From: Marinobacterium ramblicola | GTDB taxonomy: Bacteria; Pseudomonadota; Gammaproteobacteria; Pseudomonadales; Balneatricaceae | Reading direction: 5' to 3' | Assembly (NCBI RefSeq): GCF_019084545.1 | Contig: NZ_JAHREP010000004.1 | Coordinates: 62,001-126,000 of the forward strand | Length of the DNA stretch: 64,000 bases | In this document: positions 24,920-34,036 of the stretch, piece by piece | Numbering within the stretch: the stretch's first letter is position 1 | Layout: every line of letters starts with the position of its first letter | Notes under the pieces: model-generated | Seen by the model: only the letters and a program-made list of their open reading frames with translations | The model's database searches: none | What the model was told of the DNA's origin: nothing | Made by a program: the position numbers and the translations under genes

Positions 24920-25498
24920 ATGACGCAGAAAACCCCTCGCAAACAGCACCTGATCGATACCGCACTTCGGCTGTTCAACGAACGAGGCTACCACGCCACC
25001 GGAATCGATCTGATCCTGGCCGAATCCGGTGTGTCGAAGGCAACGCTGTATAAGCATTTCGCCAGCAAGGAGGCGTTGATTCTGGCAGTGCTGGAGCAAA
25101 GGCACCGGCAGTTGATCGAGGCACTGCAGCAACAGCTGAGCGCCGATCCCCGGCCGGAGGGGGTACTCGCGATCTTCGATATGCTGGATAGCTGGTTTCA
25201 GACGGTGGAGTTTTTCGGCTGCAACTTTATCCGTGCCAGTGGCGAGTATTCGGCAGCCGAGGATGCGATCCACCGCTTTTCGGCTGGCCACAAGAGCGAG
25301 ATGGGCCGACAGCTGGAGAGACATCTAAGTGCACACTGCCCGGAGCAAAGTACTCAGCTTGCCAACGATCTGATGCTGCTCGTCGACGGTGCGATCGTCA
25401 CGGCACAGATGCATAACGCCAAGGATGCCGCGAAACGCGCCAGGCAGATCGCCCAGATGCTGCTGGTCGACGCCCGCTGCATGGGAAGGACGGAGTAA
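24920..25498 (+). CDS. TetR/AcrR-family regulator of the VOC/flavin-protein unit
   Basis: A 192-residue repressor. The helix-turn-helix reads LIDTALRLFNERGYHATGIDLILAESGVSKATLYKHFASKEALILAVL, close to the AcrR/QacR consensus. The C-terminal domain includes FFGCNFIRASGEYS, with a cysteine that recurs in related electrophile-responsive repressors. It is divergent from the VOC gene across two palindromic operators, which strongly suggests that it represses both directions. Confidence 0.92.
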   Translation: MTQKTPRKQHLIDTALRLFNERGYHATGIDLILAESGVSKATLYKHFASKEALILAVLEQRHRQLIEALQQQLSADPRPEGVLAIFDMLDSWFQTVEFFGCNFIRASGEYSAAEDAIHRFSAGHKSEMGRQLERHLSAHCPEQSTQLANDLMLLVDGAIVTAQMHNAKDAAKRARQIAQMLLVDARCMGRTE

Positions 25499-25573
25499 CT
25501 GAATCGGCCTAGCCGCCTTCGATAGTCCCTCGCCATCGCCAGGAGCGGCGACACGGCAAAAGATACTTCCATT

Positions 25574-25610
25574 ATGCATCTTTAAAATGGATAATGGATG
25601 CATCTTTAAA
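25574..25610 (+). repeat. Direct repeat pair ATGCATCTTTAAA
   Basis: Two identical 13-bp copies at 25574-25586 and 25598-25610, 24 bases apart start to start, upstream of a small membrane protein gene. Each contains the palindrome ATGCAT. Confidence 0.65.
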
Positions 25611-25632
25611 CAGCTATCGGGAGACGCACGCG

Positions 25633-25836
25633 ATGGTTCAGTGGTCCAACACCGAAGTTGCCGTTTTCGTAGTCGTATTGTTCGCGATCGGGTTCAAACT
25701 CTGGTCGGTCTGGCACGTACAGATCTGCGCCAAGGCGAGCCGTGAAGGCAAACTGATCTTTCTCGGATTGGTATCAGGCTTGACGCTCTTTGCCGTCGCC
25801 GCCAAATTCTTTATCAGCTACCAGATGTCTATCTAA
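25633..25836 (+). CDS. Small two-helix membrane protein
   Basis: About 67 residues from ATG 25633, with GGGAG 11 bases upstream; an in-frame ATG at 25594 would add 13 residues. Two hydrophobic segments, VAVFVVVLFAIGFKLWSVWH and LIFLGLVSGLTLFAVAAKFFI, flank a short basic loop (KASREGK). I do not recognise a family. It stands alone between the TetR gene and a convergent protease gene. Codon use resembles neighbours and the hydrophobic pattern supports a real protein. Confidence 0.6.
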   Translation: MVQWSNTEVAVFVVVLFAIGFKLWSVWHVQICAKASREGKLIFLGLVSGLTLFAVAAKFFISYQMSI

Positions 25837-25871
25837 GCCGGTCAGGTTCGACCCATTCGGGCATAATCCGG

Positions 25872-26396
25872 TCAATGCGGTACTCTCAGCGTCAACCGGC
25901 CATCACGCTGGTTCAGTTCAAGGTGCTGCATAAAACTCATCCCCAGCAGCACGATATCATCGGTCATCCCGGGGTTGATGCTGGCACTGACATCCTGCAT
26001 GCGGATACCACCCAGTTCTACGCTATCCAGAGTAGTGCGATACACGGTCACCACGCCGTTCGCCGTCATCGACTGCATCGGCATGCCTCTTTTGAGTCCC
26101 AACTCCCGCGCCAGATGCTCGGGCACGCTGACGCTGGTCGCCCCGGTATCGACCAGAAAATCGACCCGCTGACCGTTGATCCGTCCCGGTGCCAGATAGT
26201 GTCCGGCACGGTTGCGCTCAAGCACCACTTCTGATCCCAGGCTGTCGGTCAACGCCAGCGCCGCATTCGGATTTTCCCGCGACTCGATATAGTTGTTGAA
26301 GTAGAGCGTCAGCATCGCCAGCACCGCAACCCAGGTCAGATGGGTCATCAGCCGTGCCATGCGTCGGCGGTTAGGGTCGGAATTCTGCATTCTCAC
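25872..26396 (-). CDS. Retropepsin-like aspartic protease, membrane-anchored
   Basis: A 174-residue protein. An N-terminal transmembrane helix (LTWVAVLAMLTLYFN) is followed by a clan AA domain with catalytic Asp in VDFLVDTGATSVSVPEHLA and the flap-like DDIVLLGMSFMQHLEL. This matches the TIGR02281-type family of proteobacterial retropepsins, which are expected to act as periplasmic dimers; substrates are unknown. It lies downstream of polB on the same strand, 67 bases apart. Confidence 0.85.
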   Translation of the reverse strand: MRMQNSDPNRRRMARLMTHLTWVAVLAMLTLYFNNYIESRENPNAALALTDSLGSEVVLERNRAGHYLAPGRINGQRVDFLVDTGATSVSVPEHLARELGLKRGMPMQSMTANGVVTVYRTTLDSVELGGIRMQDVSASINPGMTDDIVLLGMSFMQHLELNQRDGRLTLRVPH

Positions 26397-26463
26397 CTCG
26401 TGTCACCCTCTTCCTGAATAGACCCGCCCAATGGCGGTTAAATTCCCTTTCATCCTCTGGCAA

Positions 26464-28815
26464 TCAGAACAGCTCGATCTGCGGTGCCGCCAGCGCTTCA
26501 AACCCCTCACCAAGAAACGGCAGGATAGAATCGGCCACCGGCAGCAGCTGTTTATCGACATAGTGTTGGTAATCGATCGGTGAACGCAACAGCTCCAGCG
26601 GCTCAGGACCGTTTACCGTGATCAGATACTGTACCGAGTCGCCGACCGTGTAGGCTGGAGGCAAGCCTTGCTGCTTGCGATCGGCCTCCAGCAGCCGGGC
26701 CGCCTTCACGTGAGGCGGTTGATTGTGGGTGTAGGCCTCGAGCGGCTGACGCAGTCGACGCCGGTAGACCAGCATCTCATCGCTCTGACCACTGCGCAGA
26801 CGCTCGATCGTCTCGGCGATCAGCGGGTGATAGAGGCGGTCGTGGAAGATACGTTCATATAGCTCACGCTGGAAGTTGCGTGCCAATGCGGTCCAGTCCG
26901 TACGTACCGATTCCAGCCCGCGGAACACCAGCTCCTCACCGCTCCGCGCCTTGCGCTTCAGACCGGCATAGCGCTTCTTGCTGCCCTTCTCGCTATGGCG
27001 CATGCGCGGCATCAGAAAGCGGCTGTAGTGAGCCTCGAACTGCAACTCCAGGGCACTGTCGAGATCGAAGCGCTCGCGCAGTTGCTCACTCCACCACCGG
27101 TTCAGCTCTACCGCCAGCTGCTCACCGTAGGCAGCCGTGTCCCGGTCGGGCCAGTCATCGCCAAGCCAGACGAAGACGGAGTCGGTATCACCGTAGATCA
27201 CGCGATGACCGTGGTGCTGCTCAATGCGCTCCGCGGTCTGGTTCAGGATCTGGTGCCCGCGCAGGGTGATCGATCCGGAAAGACGTTGATCGAAAAAGCG
27301 GCACACCCGCGACCCTAGCACGCCGTAGCAGGCGTTCATCTGAATCTTGATCGCCTGTGACAGCGCCGCGTTGCCCTCCGCCTTCGCCCTGTCGCGGGCG
27401 TGCCAGAGGGTTTCGATGATCTGCGGCAGCAGGGTCTGCGAACGGGAGAAGATCGCGCCGTGAAAACCGGGGACCAGATCGTCGGCGTCAGCCCCCTCCT
27501 CAGAGCCCTTGCTCAACCCTTTACTCAACCCTCTACTCAACCCAAGCGGATCGATCTTGAAGGTGCGGATGATGCTCGGGTACAGGCTCTTGAAATCGAG
27601 CACCAGGATATGGCGGTAAAGGCCCGGCCTGGACTCCATGACAAAGCCGCCTGGGATCGACAGATCGGAGCGCCCGGACGCATATTGCGGCGCCACATGG
27701 CCTTTGCGGTGCAGCGCCGGCAGGTAGAGGTTATCGAACGCCTGCTGCGAACCACCCACCTTGTCCAGCGGCAGACCGGTCAGCCGTGCCCGCTCGATCA
27801 GATACTCGATCAGGCCCGCCTTGGCGAAGATCTCGCTGACCAGGCGGCAGTCCTCCAGGTTGTAGCGCGCCAGCGCCAGGCGGTCTTCGGCATAGAGACG
27901 CTGGATCTCGGCGCCCCGGTCATCGACCTTGTCGATCGCCTTGCCGCGCCCAAGCAGTTCTTGGGCAACGTACTCCAGGCCATAGCGTTCGAAGCGCCAA
28001 GTTGCGCCCTTCAGGGTATCGATGCCATCGAGCACCACCCGCCCGGGGATCCGTGCGAACCAGCGGCCGTTCTGCGCCCGGTCCACCAGGATCGGCTGCG
28101 GCTCGCGACCGATGCCGAGCCGCAGTCCCTGCGCCTTGGCCCGCGCTTCAAGGACGCGCAGGTCGAAGCCGATCACATTCCAGCCGATCAGAATATCCGG
28201 GTCATAAGCGTTGATGGCGGCGATCATCCGCTCGAGCAGCTCGTGCTCGCCTCTGCAACTGCGGATCCAGGACTCATTCGGCGCCTCGCCGTTGACCAGC
28301 ACCAACTCAAGTCCCGGCCCCTGCAACGCCACCGACAGGATGCGGTCGGCACGCATAGTGGTCTCGATATCGAGCGACAGAATACGGAACGCGGGATCGT
28401 AATCGGCGGACTTGAGCAGCAGTCTGCCTTCGCGCTCATGGCATTGCGCACCGGCGTGGATAAAGCGCTCCATCAGGTAGCGGTCGACCGGACGGATATC
28501 CTCCTCCATCAGCGCCAGCCCCGCCTGCTCAAGCCGGGCGATTACGTCGCGGTAGAGGGCCAGGGTACGGCAGTAGAGTGCCGATACCGGACGCTGCTGA
28601 AGATCGCACATGCTGAGTTCGCGCAGGCGCCAGCCCTGCAGGTCGGCCAAGCGTTGGCGAATTGTCTCCTGCTCGGCGGTGAGTACGAAACACACCGCCT
28701 CCTCACCCTGGATATCGATCCGCCTGGGACCATCGACAGTGGATAACCAGTACGACAATTCGATGCCTTCACCGAGATCACGCTGCTGACGCGTGAGAAC
28801 GAACCCGGTCGCCAC
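26464..28815 (-). CDS. polB: DNA polymerase II
   Basis: A 783-residue family B polymerase, the length of E. coli Pol II (783). Exonuclease motif ILSLDIETTMRADRI gives Asp/Glu ligands. Polymerase motif A is LDFKSLYPSIIRTFKIDPLGL, motif B is IKIQMNACYGVLGSRVCRFFD and motif C is VIYGDTDSVFVWL. Pol II repairs and restarts replication after damage. The GTG start at 28815 lies six bases after the mvaD stop, so it is cotranscribed with the mevalonate genes. A low-complexity loop (LSRGLSKGLSKG) after motif A is encoded by 12-bp tandem repeats. I see no LexA box just upstream. Confidence 0.95.
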   Translation of the reverse strand: MATGFVLTRQQRDLGEGIELSYWLSTVDGPRRIDIQGEEAVCFVLTAEQETIRQRLADLQGWRLRELSMCDLQQRPVSALYCRTLALYRDVIARLEQAGLALMEEDIRPVDRYLMERFIHAGAQCHEREGRLLLKSADYDPAFRILSLDIETTMRADRILSVALQGPGLELVLVNGEAPNESWIRSCRGEHELLERMIAAINAYDPDILIGWNVIGFDLRVLEARAKAQGLRLGIGREPQPILVDRAQNGRWFARIPGRVVLDGIDTLKGATWRFERYGLEYVAQELLGRGKAIDKVDDRGAEIQRLYAEDRLALARYNLEDCRLVSEIFAKAGLIEYLIERARLTGLPLDKVGGSQQAFDNLYLPALHRKGHVAPQYASGRSDLSIPGGFVMESRPGLYRHILVLDFKSLYPSIIRTFKIDPLGLSRGLSKGLSKGSEEGADADDLVPGFHGAIFSRSQTLLPQIIETLWHARDRAKAEGNAALSQAIKIQMNACYGVLGSRVCRFFDQRLSGSITLRGHQILNQTAERIEQHHGHRVIYGDTDSVFVWLGDDWPDRDTAAYGEQLAVELNRWWSEQLRERFDLDSALELQFEAHYSRFLMPRMRHSEKGSKKRYAGLKRKARSGEELVFRGLESVRTDWTALARNFQRELYERIFHDRLYHPLIAETIERLRSGQSDEMLVYRRRLRQPLEAYTHNQPPHVKAARLLEADRKQQGLPPAYTVGDSVQYLITVNGPEPLELLRSPIDYQHYVDKQLLPVADSILPFLGEGFEALAAPQIELF
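27512..27546 (-). repeat. 12-bp tandem repeats inside polB
   Basis: About three units with consensus CTCAACCCTYTA (plus strand) encode an L-S-K/R-G repeat in a surface loop between motif A and the thumb. The length is a multiple of three, so the frame is kept. Confidence 0.75.
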
Positions 28816-28821
28816 GTGGAA

Positions 28822-29817
28822 TCAGGCGCCGAAGGGCTGCACGATCTCCAGCCCCGGGAACTGGGCCTCGAGCGCCGGACCTGAGGCGGCTTCGAACAGC
28901 AGCTTGAGGTTGGGCCCCGCATCCATGGTGAAGTAGACCGCCAGCCCTTCGCTACGCAGGCGCCACACCTTCTGCATCGCGGCAACGCTCTCGGGCTGCC
29001 AGTACAGCAGTGGCGGCCAGGAGGCGATCATCGTCGCATGCATCGACAGGGCGTTCTGTTCCGCCACACTGCCGAGCAGCGCGAAATCCCGCGTCTCGAT
29101 CGCCTGTTGCAGACGGCTCAGATCGGCTGCGGCCTGCAGCGGCCAGCTTTGGTACAGGTGGGCGGTCTCCTTGGTGCGCTGCATACCGGCGCGGGAGTCG
29201 ACGATCTTTTCGCTCTCGTCCACCTTGAGCAGGCCGATGCTGAGCCCGGGCCAGCGCTGTTCCAGTGCTATGGCATGGCTGTCGAGGCCGTCTTCCCGCA
29301 CCCCCATCTGCCACTCGACGAAGCCGTCAAACAGCGAACGGCAGGCGCTACCGCTGCCCAAACGCGCTACCACCGATTGCGCCGTGGCCGACAGCCCCAG
29401 ACTGAAGGCGTCGTTCAATGCCTTGGTCAGCGCGGCGAAACCGGACGCCGATGAGGCAAGGCCAGCCGCCGTGGGTATGTTGTTGTTGGTGTGTACGCGA
29501 AACGCAAGCTCCGGGTGGCGGCTGCGGAACAGATCGATAAAGGCGCTGACCCTCGTGGCAAAACGGCTATCGGGGGTCTGGCGCATACCATTGAGCCACA
29601 CCTCATCGGTCGCCGACTCTATCGGTTCGACCCGGGTTCGACTGCCAAGCTGGTCCAGGGATACCGATAGCGACGCGTTGACCGGCAGATTCAGCTCGCT
29701 GTCACGTTTGCCCCAGTACTTGCACAGGGCGATATTGCTCGGTGCGAAGTGTTCTCCACTGGCCTTCGGTGTCTCCCCTTCAGGCAACCACCCCGCCATG
29801 ATCTCGGCTCTATTCAT
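28822..29817 (-). CDS. mvaD: Diphosphomevalonate decarboxylase
   Basis: 331 residues, GHMP fold. APSNIALCKYWGKRDSELNLPVNASLSVSLD is the hallmark of the enzyme, including the Lys/Tyr-Trp-Gly segment that binds diphosphomevalonate. PTAAGLASSASGFAALTKAL is the phosphate loop. It converts mevalonate diphosphate with ATP to isopentenyl diphosphate, the last step of the lower mevalonate pathway. ATG 29817 is chosen over a long 5' extension that overlaps the preceding kinase gene. It follows the second GHMP kinase by 32 bases and precedes polB by six. Confidence 0.94.
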   Translation of the reverse strand: MNRAEIMAGWLPEGETPKASGEHFAPSNIALCKYWGKRDSELNLPVNASLSVSLDQLGSRTRVEPIESATDEVWLNGMRQTPDSRFATRVSAFIDLFRSRHPELAFRVHTNNNIPTAAGLASSASGFAALTKALNDAFSLGLSATAQSVVARLGSGSACRSLFDGFVEWQMGVREDGLDSHAIALEQRWPGLSIGLLKVDESEKIVDSRAGMQRTKETAHLYQSWPLQAAADLSRLQQAIETRDFALLGSVAEQNALSMHATMIASWPPLLYWQPESVAAMQKVWRLRSEGLAVYFTMDAGPNLKLLFEAASGPALEAQFPGLEIVQPFGA

Positions 29818-29849
29818 CAATCCCCTACTCCGATCTGTTGTTGCTGCCC

Positions 29850-30788
29850 TTAGCGGCGCGAGCAGCAGGCTCCCTGCGCCGACACGGCCACCGAGATCTG
29901 CTCGTACGCCAGCCCCTCGGGCTGGCCCGCACCCAGGGCAACCACGCAATCGCCCAAGCCCGAGCCGGAGATCTTGGCGCCGTAGATCCCCGCCGTGGCA
30001 CGCAGGCGATAGACCAGCTCGGACAGCTTGCCGTCGTTGACGCCAAGCGCATCCAGCAAGCCCTGGTAGAAATTCATCAGTTCGCCCAGCGACTGCCAAT
30101 CGCTCATCTCGATCGCCAGGCGTGCCTGCAGGCTACACCCCTCCATCAACCGGTCGAGACTGGCATATAACGACGGGAAAGCCGCTGCCTTGCGTTCAAC
30201 CAACTCAAGCACCGCCGGCGTTTTCATCTTGTATCCGACATACCAGAGACTGATCTCGGGAAGCCCCTTTAACGGAATCAGCTCCCGCGGCACCACCCGA
30301 TAGGCGATCAGCCCACCGTAGATGCTGGCCGCCAGGTCCGTCCCTGAGCCGCGGCCGTTCTGTACCTCATGAATCACCTGCAGGGCGGCATCGAACAGCT
30401 GTTCGTTGTTCATGTCGGCTTCGGTGAAGTTGCTCAGTGCCAGGGTCAATGCGGCCACCACCGCCGCCGACGAACCCAATCCCACCCGGTGGGAAAACTC
30501 GGATTCGACACGCAGCTCCAGCCCGCTCGGCAGCCTGGGCTGCCAATGGCGCAAGGTTGCGACGACAAACTGCAGCTCGGGGTCATCGGGCAGCTCGTGC
30601 AGCGTAGCCCGGTAATCACCCAGTTCGCTGTGGACAAAGAGCTGATCGTCATCGCGCGGGGTCAGCTCGACATGGATATAGCGGTTCACCGCACAGGCGA
30701 TCGCTTGGGCGCCACGCACGACCGCGTGCTCCCCCATCAGCATGATGCTGCCGGGCGCACTAGCCTTGATCATCGAGTAGTCGGACAC
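29850..30788 (-). CDS. GHMP kinase 2 of the mevalonate pathway
   Basis: 312 residues. ASAPGSIMLMGEHAVVRGAQAIACAVNR and SHRVGLGSSAAVVAALTLAL (ATP-binding loop) identify a GHMP kinase; AKISGSGLGDCVVAL is the third motif. NGRGSGTDLAASIYGGLIAY holds the catalytic-loop Asp and resembles both mevalonate and phosphomevalonate kinases. Since the operon has two kinases and needs mevalonate kinase and phosphomevalonate kinase, the pair must share these roles; which is which is uncertain. The start is GTG at 30788 (in-frame ATG 30773), overlapping the upstream kinase gene by 29 bases. Confidence 0.85.
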   Translation of the reverse strand: MSDYSMIKASAPGSIMLMGEHAVVRGAQAIACAVNRYIHVELTPRDDDQLFVHSELGDYRATLHELPDDPELQFVVATLRHWQPRLPSGLELRVESEFSHRVGLGSSAAVVAALTLALSNFTEADMNNEQLFDAALQVIHEVQNGRGSGTDLAASIYGGLIAYRVVPRELIPLKGLPEISLWYVGYKMKTPAVLELVERKAAAFPSLYASLDRLMEGCSLQARLAIEMSDWQSLGELMNFYQGLLDALGVNDGKLSELVYRLRATAGIYGAKISGSGLGDCVVALGAGQPEGLAYEQISVAVSAQGACCSRR

Positions 30789-31770
30789 CGTCTGGATCCT
30801 CTTTCAGTTGGCCCCAATGCCAGTCGCCTGGCATCTCAAGCTCGCCGGGCGAGCCCTCCGGCAGCCAGACCAGCATCAAGCCGCCATTATCACCGGATAC
30901 GGAGCCGGCGCCGGATACCTTGGCCGCGCCGCCCTGCTGTTCTACCTGTTCCGCAAAACGCAGCAAAGGCGCCGGTACCACGCCGATGCGGGTCAGCAAT
31001 CGGTGGTTCTCGCGGACCTGTGCCGTAACCGAGCCACCGGCACAGAGCGCCAGTTCGATCTCGGCGGTAAGATCGGCGAACTCACTCCAGATCGACGAGG
31101 TCGCGAAACCACGCCGAACGCGCTCGACACAAGCCCCGGTGCTGGCCGCGGGGGTGCCGGTAAACACCCAATACCAGCCGTTACCCAAGCCCCTTTCACC
31201 CAATTGTAGCCGACTGATCTGCCCATCACGCAGACGCACCAGCCCCCCACTGCATACCGTTGCGGCATCGATCAGGCTACCCCGACCATGCTGCAGACGT
31301 TCGCAGTGATGAACCTGTTTGATCAGCTGATCCAGGTCGTCGATATGCCCGAACAGCTTCAACAGTGCGGCGATCAGCGCCGCGGAGGAGCCCATTCCGG
31401 CGCCGATCGGGATATCGGAGTCGATGCGGACGCTGCCGCGGGGGATCGACTCGAGTCCCGAGATCATGCGTGCCATATCGACGGCGTAGAACGCGAGTTC
31501 GGCGGGTTTCTTCAGGATCTGGGTGATCGACAGCTCGCCACGCAGGTAGCTCTCGAAATGGCTGTCGAGACGACGGCGCAGGGCTGCGAACTTGTCCAAC
31601 CCCAGTACATGGGTGCGCTCCTGCGCATGCCAGCTCAGCCTGGGCAGCCGATCCGGCTCAAAGTAGACACGCATATGGCGGTCCACCGCCAGCGCCAGCG
31701 CCGGGGCACCGTAGACCACGGCGTGCTCGCCGCTGAGGATAACCTTGCCCGGAGCACAGGCCACTCTCAT
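30760..31770 (-). CDS. GHMP kinase 1 of the mevalonate pathway
   Basis: 336 residues. CAPGKVILSGEHAVVYGAPALALAVDR, SDIPIGAGMGSSAALIAALLKL and AAKVSGAGSVSGDNGG are the three GHMP motifs. LQHGRGSLIDAATVCSGG resembles the HGxPSGxD loop of mevalonate kinase, while YWVFTGTPAASTGACVERV resembles the substrate loop of phosphomevalonate kinase. It is therefore one of the two kinases that convert mevalonate to mevalonate diphosphate, with assignment open. It lies between mvaS and the second kinase and overlaps the latter by 29 bases. Confidence 0.85.
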   Translation of the reverse strand: MRVACAPGKVILSGEHAVVYGAPALALAVDRHMRVYFEPDRLPRLSWHAQERTHVLGLDKFAALRRRLDSHFESYLRGELSITQILKKPAELAFYAVDMARMISGLESIPRGSVRIDSDIPIGAGMGSSAALIAALLKLFGHIDDLDQLIKQVHHCERLQHGRGSLIDAATVCSGGLVRLRDGQISRLQLGERGLGNGWYWVFTGTPAASTGACVERVRRGFATSSIWSEFADLTAEIELALCAGGSVTAQVRENHRLLTRIGVVPAPLLRFAEQVEQQGGAAKVSGAGSVSGDNGGLMLVWLPEGSPGELEMPGDWHWGQLKEDPDGVRLLDDQG

Positions 31771-31825
31771 TTTGACACCTCGAAAAACCGTGACGAACGG
31801 AAGAACAGGTTATTCGAGGCGCCCA

Positions 31826-32992
31826 TCAGCAGGGGATATATTCACGCTTGTGATGACTGATCGCCGCCAGGCGGAAACGGCCGCGAGTCACGTGCGGCAG
31901 CTCATGCTCACCGCCATCGCGAGGATCGGGATGGCGGTAAAGGTTCAGGTATTCGTCATAGCTCAGCGATTCACGCGCCTCCAGCATCTGCTGGTGACGC
32001 TCGGCGTGCAGGAACTGCTCGTACCCGGCCTTTACCCGGCCGCTGAAGAATTCGGCCACACAGCCTGAGCCATAGCTGAAAAAGCCGATGCGCTGACCGG
32101 CCAGACTTTCGCGACAGGTTTCCAGCAGGGAGCAGAGGCCGATATACATCGAGGCGGTATAACTGTTGCCGATAATACGGTTGTAGCTCAACGTCGGCTC
32201 GATCTGCTCATCGATCTGTTCCGGCGCCAGGATCGCCTTGTTCAGTTTGACCAGATGCTGATGCGCCTTCTGCGCCATACGACTGAACGGCAGATGATAG
32301 CAGAAGTGACTCAGGTCCTCGAACGCCAGCGGGCTGGCCTCGCGAAAACTCTCCCAGGCTCTTTTCAGCGACTTCAGGTAGATCTTGGTCGAGTACTTGC
32401 CATCGACCAACGCCGTGCTGCGATAGTTGGGGCGCCAGAAATCCATCACATCTTCGGTGTAGTTGCCCACTTCGGGATCAATACTGACCAGACGAGGATT
32501 GGCGCTTATCAGCATCGCAACAGCGCCGCAGCCCTGGGTCGCTTCCCCCGGCGTATTGAGATCGTAGCGTGCGATATCGGACGCGACCACCAGCACCTTG
32601 CGCTGCGGATCGCGGGCGACCAGCGCACAGGCCATCTGCAACGCCGCCGTGGCGCTATAACACGCCTGCTTGAGTTCGACCACGCGGCAGTTAGCGTTCA
32701 GACCCAGCAGACGATGCACGTACACGCCTGCCGCCTTGGACTGATCGATACCGGTTTCGGTGGCGAACATCAGCGTACTGATGGCGTCGGGACCGACACG
32801 CTCGATCAGCGGCAACGCCGCATTCGCGGCCATGGTGACCACGTCTTCGTCGGGCGCGGCCATGCCCATCTTCTCCTGGCCGATACCCACATAGTACTTT
32901 TCAGGATCGGTGTTCTGGACTTCGGCCAACGTCCTCAGATCAAAATAGTAGCTGGACGTGTAAAAACTGATTTCGTCTATACCCACGGACAT
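31826..32992 (-). CDS. mvaS: Hydroxymethylglutaryl-CoA synthase
   Basis: 388 residues, thiolase fold. The catalytic Cys is in VELKQACYSATAALQMA, the catalytic Glu in APDEDVVTMAANAA, and the His in FCYHLPFSRMAQKAH, as in bacterial MvaS. GIDEISFYTSSYYFDL is the family N-terminus. It condenses acetyl-CoA with acetoacetyl-CoA to HMG-CoA, the entry step of the mevalonate pathway. No acetoacetyl-CoA thiolase gene is in the window. It is 15 bases after fni on the same strand. Confidence 0.95.
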   Translation of the reverse strand: MSVGIDEISFYTSSYYFDLRTLAEVQNTDPEKYYVGIGQEKMGMAAPDEDVVTMAANAALPLIERVGPDAISTLMFATETGIDQSKAAGVYVHRLLGLNANCRVVELKQACYSATAALQMACALVARDPQRKVLVVASDIARYDLNTPGEATQGCGAVAMLISANPRLVSIDPEVGNYTEDVMDFWRPNYRSTALVDGKYSTKIYLKSLKRAWESFREASPLAFEDLSHFCYHLPFSRMAQKAHQHLVKLNKAILAPEQIDEQIEPTLSYNRIIGNSYTASMYIGLCSLLETCRESLAGQRIGFFSYGSGCVAEFFSGRVKAGYEQFLHAERHQQMLEARESLSYDEYLNLYRHPDPRDGGEHELPHVTRGRFRLAAISHHKREYIPC

Positions 32993-33007
32993 CTTTGGCT
33001 TAGATCC

Positions 33008-34036
33008 TCAACGCTCTTCTACGATCAGCGACCGGTTGTTGCGCATAGCGGCAACATTCGGCATGCCGAGCAGAAACATCGCCGTTACAAATTCACGTCT
33101 GAGCCGTTCTATCTCCTCGATGACGGCATCAGCAGACTGGCTGGCCGGGCGAAGAAAAGGCGCGGCCATACCGCACAGAGAGGCGCCGAGTATAACAGAT
33201 TTGGCCATATCTATCCCATCTCTGAGCCCGCCACTGGCGATCAACGTGGCGCGCTCAACCCAGGGTTCGGCCTGCATCAGCGCCAGCGGGGTCGGCAGCC
33301 CCCAATCCTGAAAACGCAGACCGATATCGCTACCGTCACCGCGCCGGTGGTGTTCGATTCGACTCCATGAGGTGCCGCCACTGCCCGCCACATCGAAGTA
33401 GCGTACGCCCTGTGCATAACCCAGGGCGATATCCTCCGGCGACAGGCCGCAGCCCACCTCTTTGAGCAGCACCGGTACTTGCAGGCTGCGCTGGATCTCG
33501 CCGATCTTGTCACCGATACCAGCAAAATCGGTATCACCCTCCGGCTGCACCGCTTCCTGCAACGGGTTCAGGTGGAGATAAAGACCATCGGCACCGACAC
33601 AGGCCACCGCTTCGCGGGCCTGCTCAACCCCGAAACCGTAGTTGAGTTGCACAGCGCCAATATTGGCCAGCAGCACCGTTGTCGGCGCCAGCGCACGCAG
33701 TTCGAAGCTCTCCCGTGCAGCGGGCTGCTCGAACATGACCCGCTGCGAACCGACCGCCAACGCCACGCCACAGTGCTCCGCGGCCAGGGCCAGGTTGCGA
33801 TTGATCTGCCGTACCAGCTCATGATCGCCACCGGTCATCGACGAGATCAGCAACGGGAAACTGAGTCTGCGTCCAAGAAAGTCGATAGCGGTATCGATAT
33901 CGGCCAGATTCAGCTCCGGCAACGCCCGGTGGCTCAGATGGATCCGGTCGAAATAGCGCGCATCTCGATCGGTAGCCGGATCCTGCTCTATCGCCCGGAT
34001 ATGCTCGATCTTGCGATCGTTGGTTTGATCCGACAT
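33008..34036 (-). CDS. fni: Type 2 isopentenyl-diphosphate delta-isomerase
   Basis: 342 residues, FMN- and NAD(P)H-dependent TIM barrel. PLLISSMTGGDHELVRQINRNLALAAEHCGVALAVGSQRVM is the diagnostic N-terminal region, and VLLKEVGCGLSPEDIALGYAQGVRYFDVAGSGGTSW the central phosphate-binding region. It interconverts IPP and DMAPP. Type 2 enzymes usually accompany bacterial mevalonate genes. Its ATG overlaps the TGA of the HMG-CoA reductase gene (TGATG); a TTG one codon upstream is less likely. Confidence 0.94.
   Translation of the reverse strand: MSDQTNDRKIEHIRAIEQDPATDRDARYFDRIHLSHRALPELNLADIDTAIDFLGRRLSFPLLISSMTGGDHELVRQINRNLALAAEHCGVALAVGSQRVMFEQPAARESFELRALAPTTVLLANIGAVQLNYGFGVEQAREAVACVGADGLYLHLNPLQEAVQPEGDTDFAGIGDKIGEIQRSLQVPVLLKEVGCGLSPEDIALGYAQGVRYFDVAGSGGTSWSRIEHHRRGDGSDIGLRFQDWGLPTPLALMQAEPWVERATLIASGGLRDGIDMAKSVILGASLCGMAAPFLRPASQSADAVIEEIERLRREFVTAMFLLGMPNVAAMRNNRSLIVEER

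Noticed and set aside
27400-28746. 448-codon open frame antisense to polB
   Set aside because: A shadow of polymerase codons with no motif of its own.
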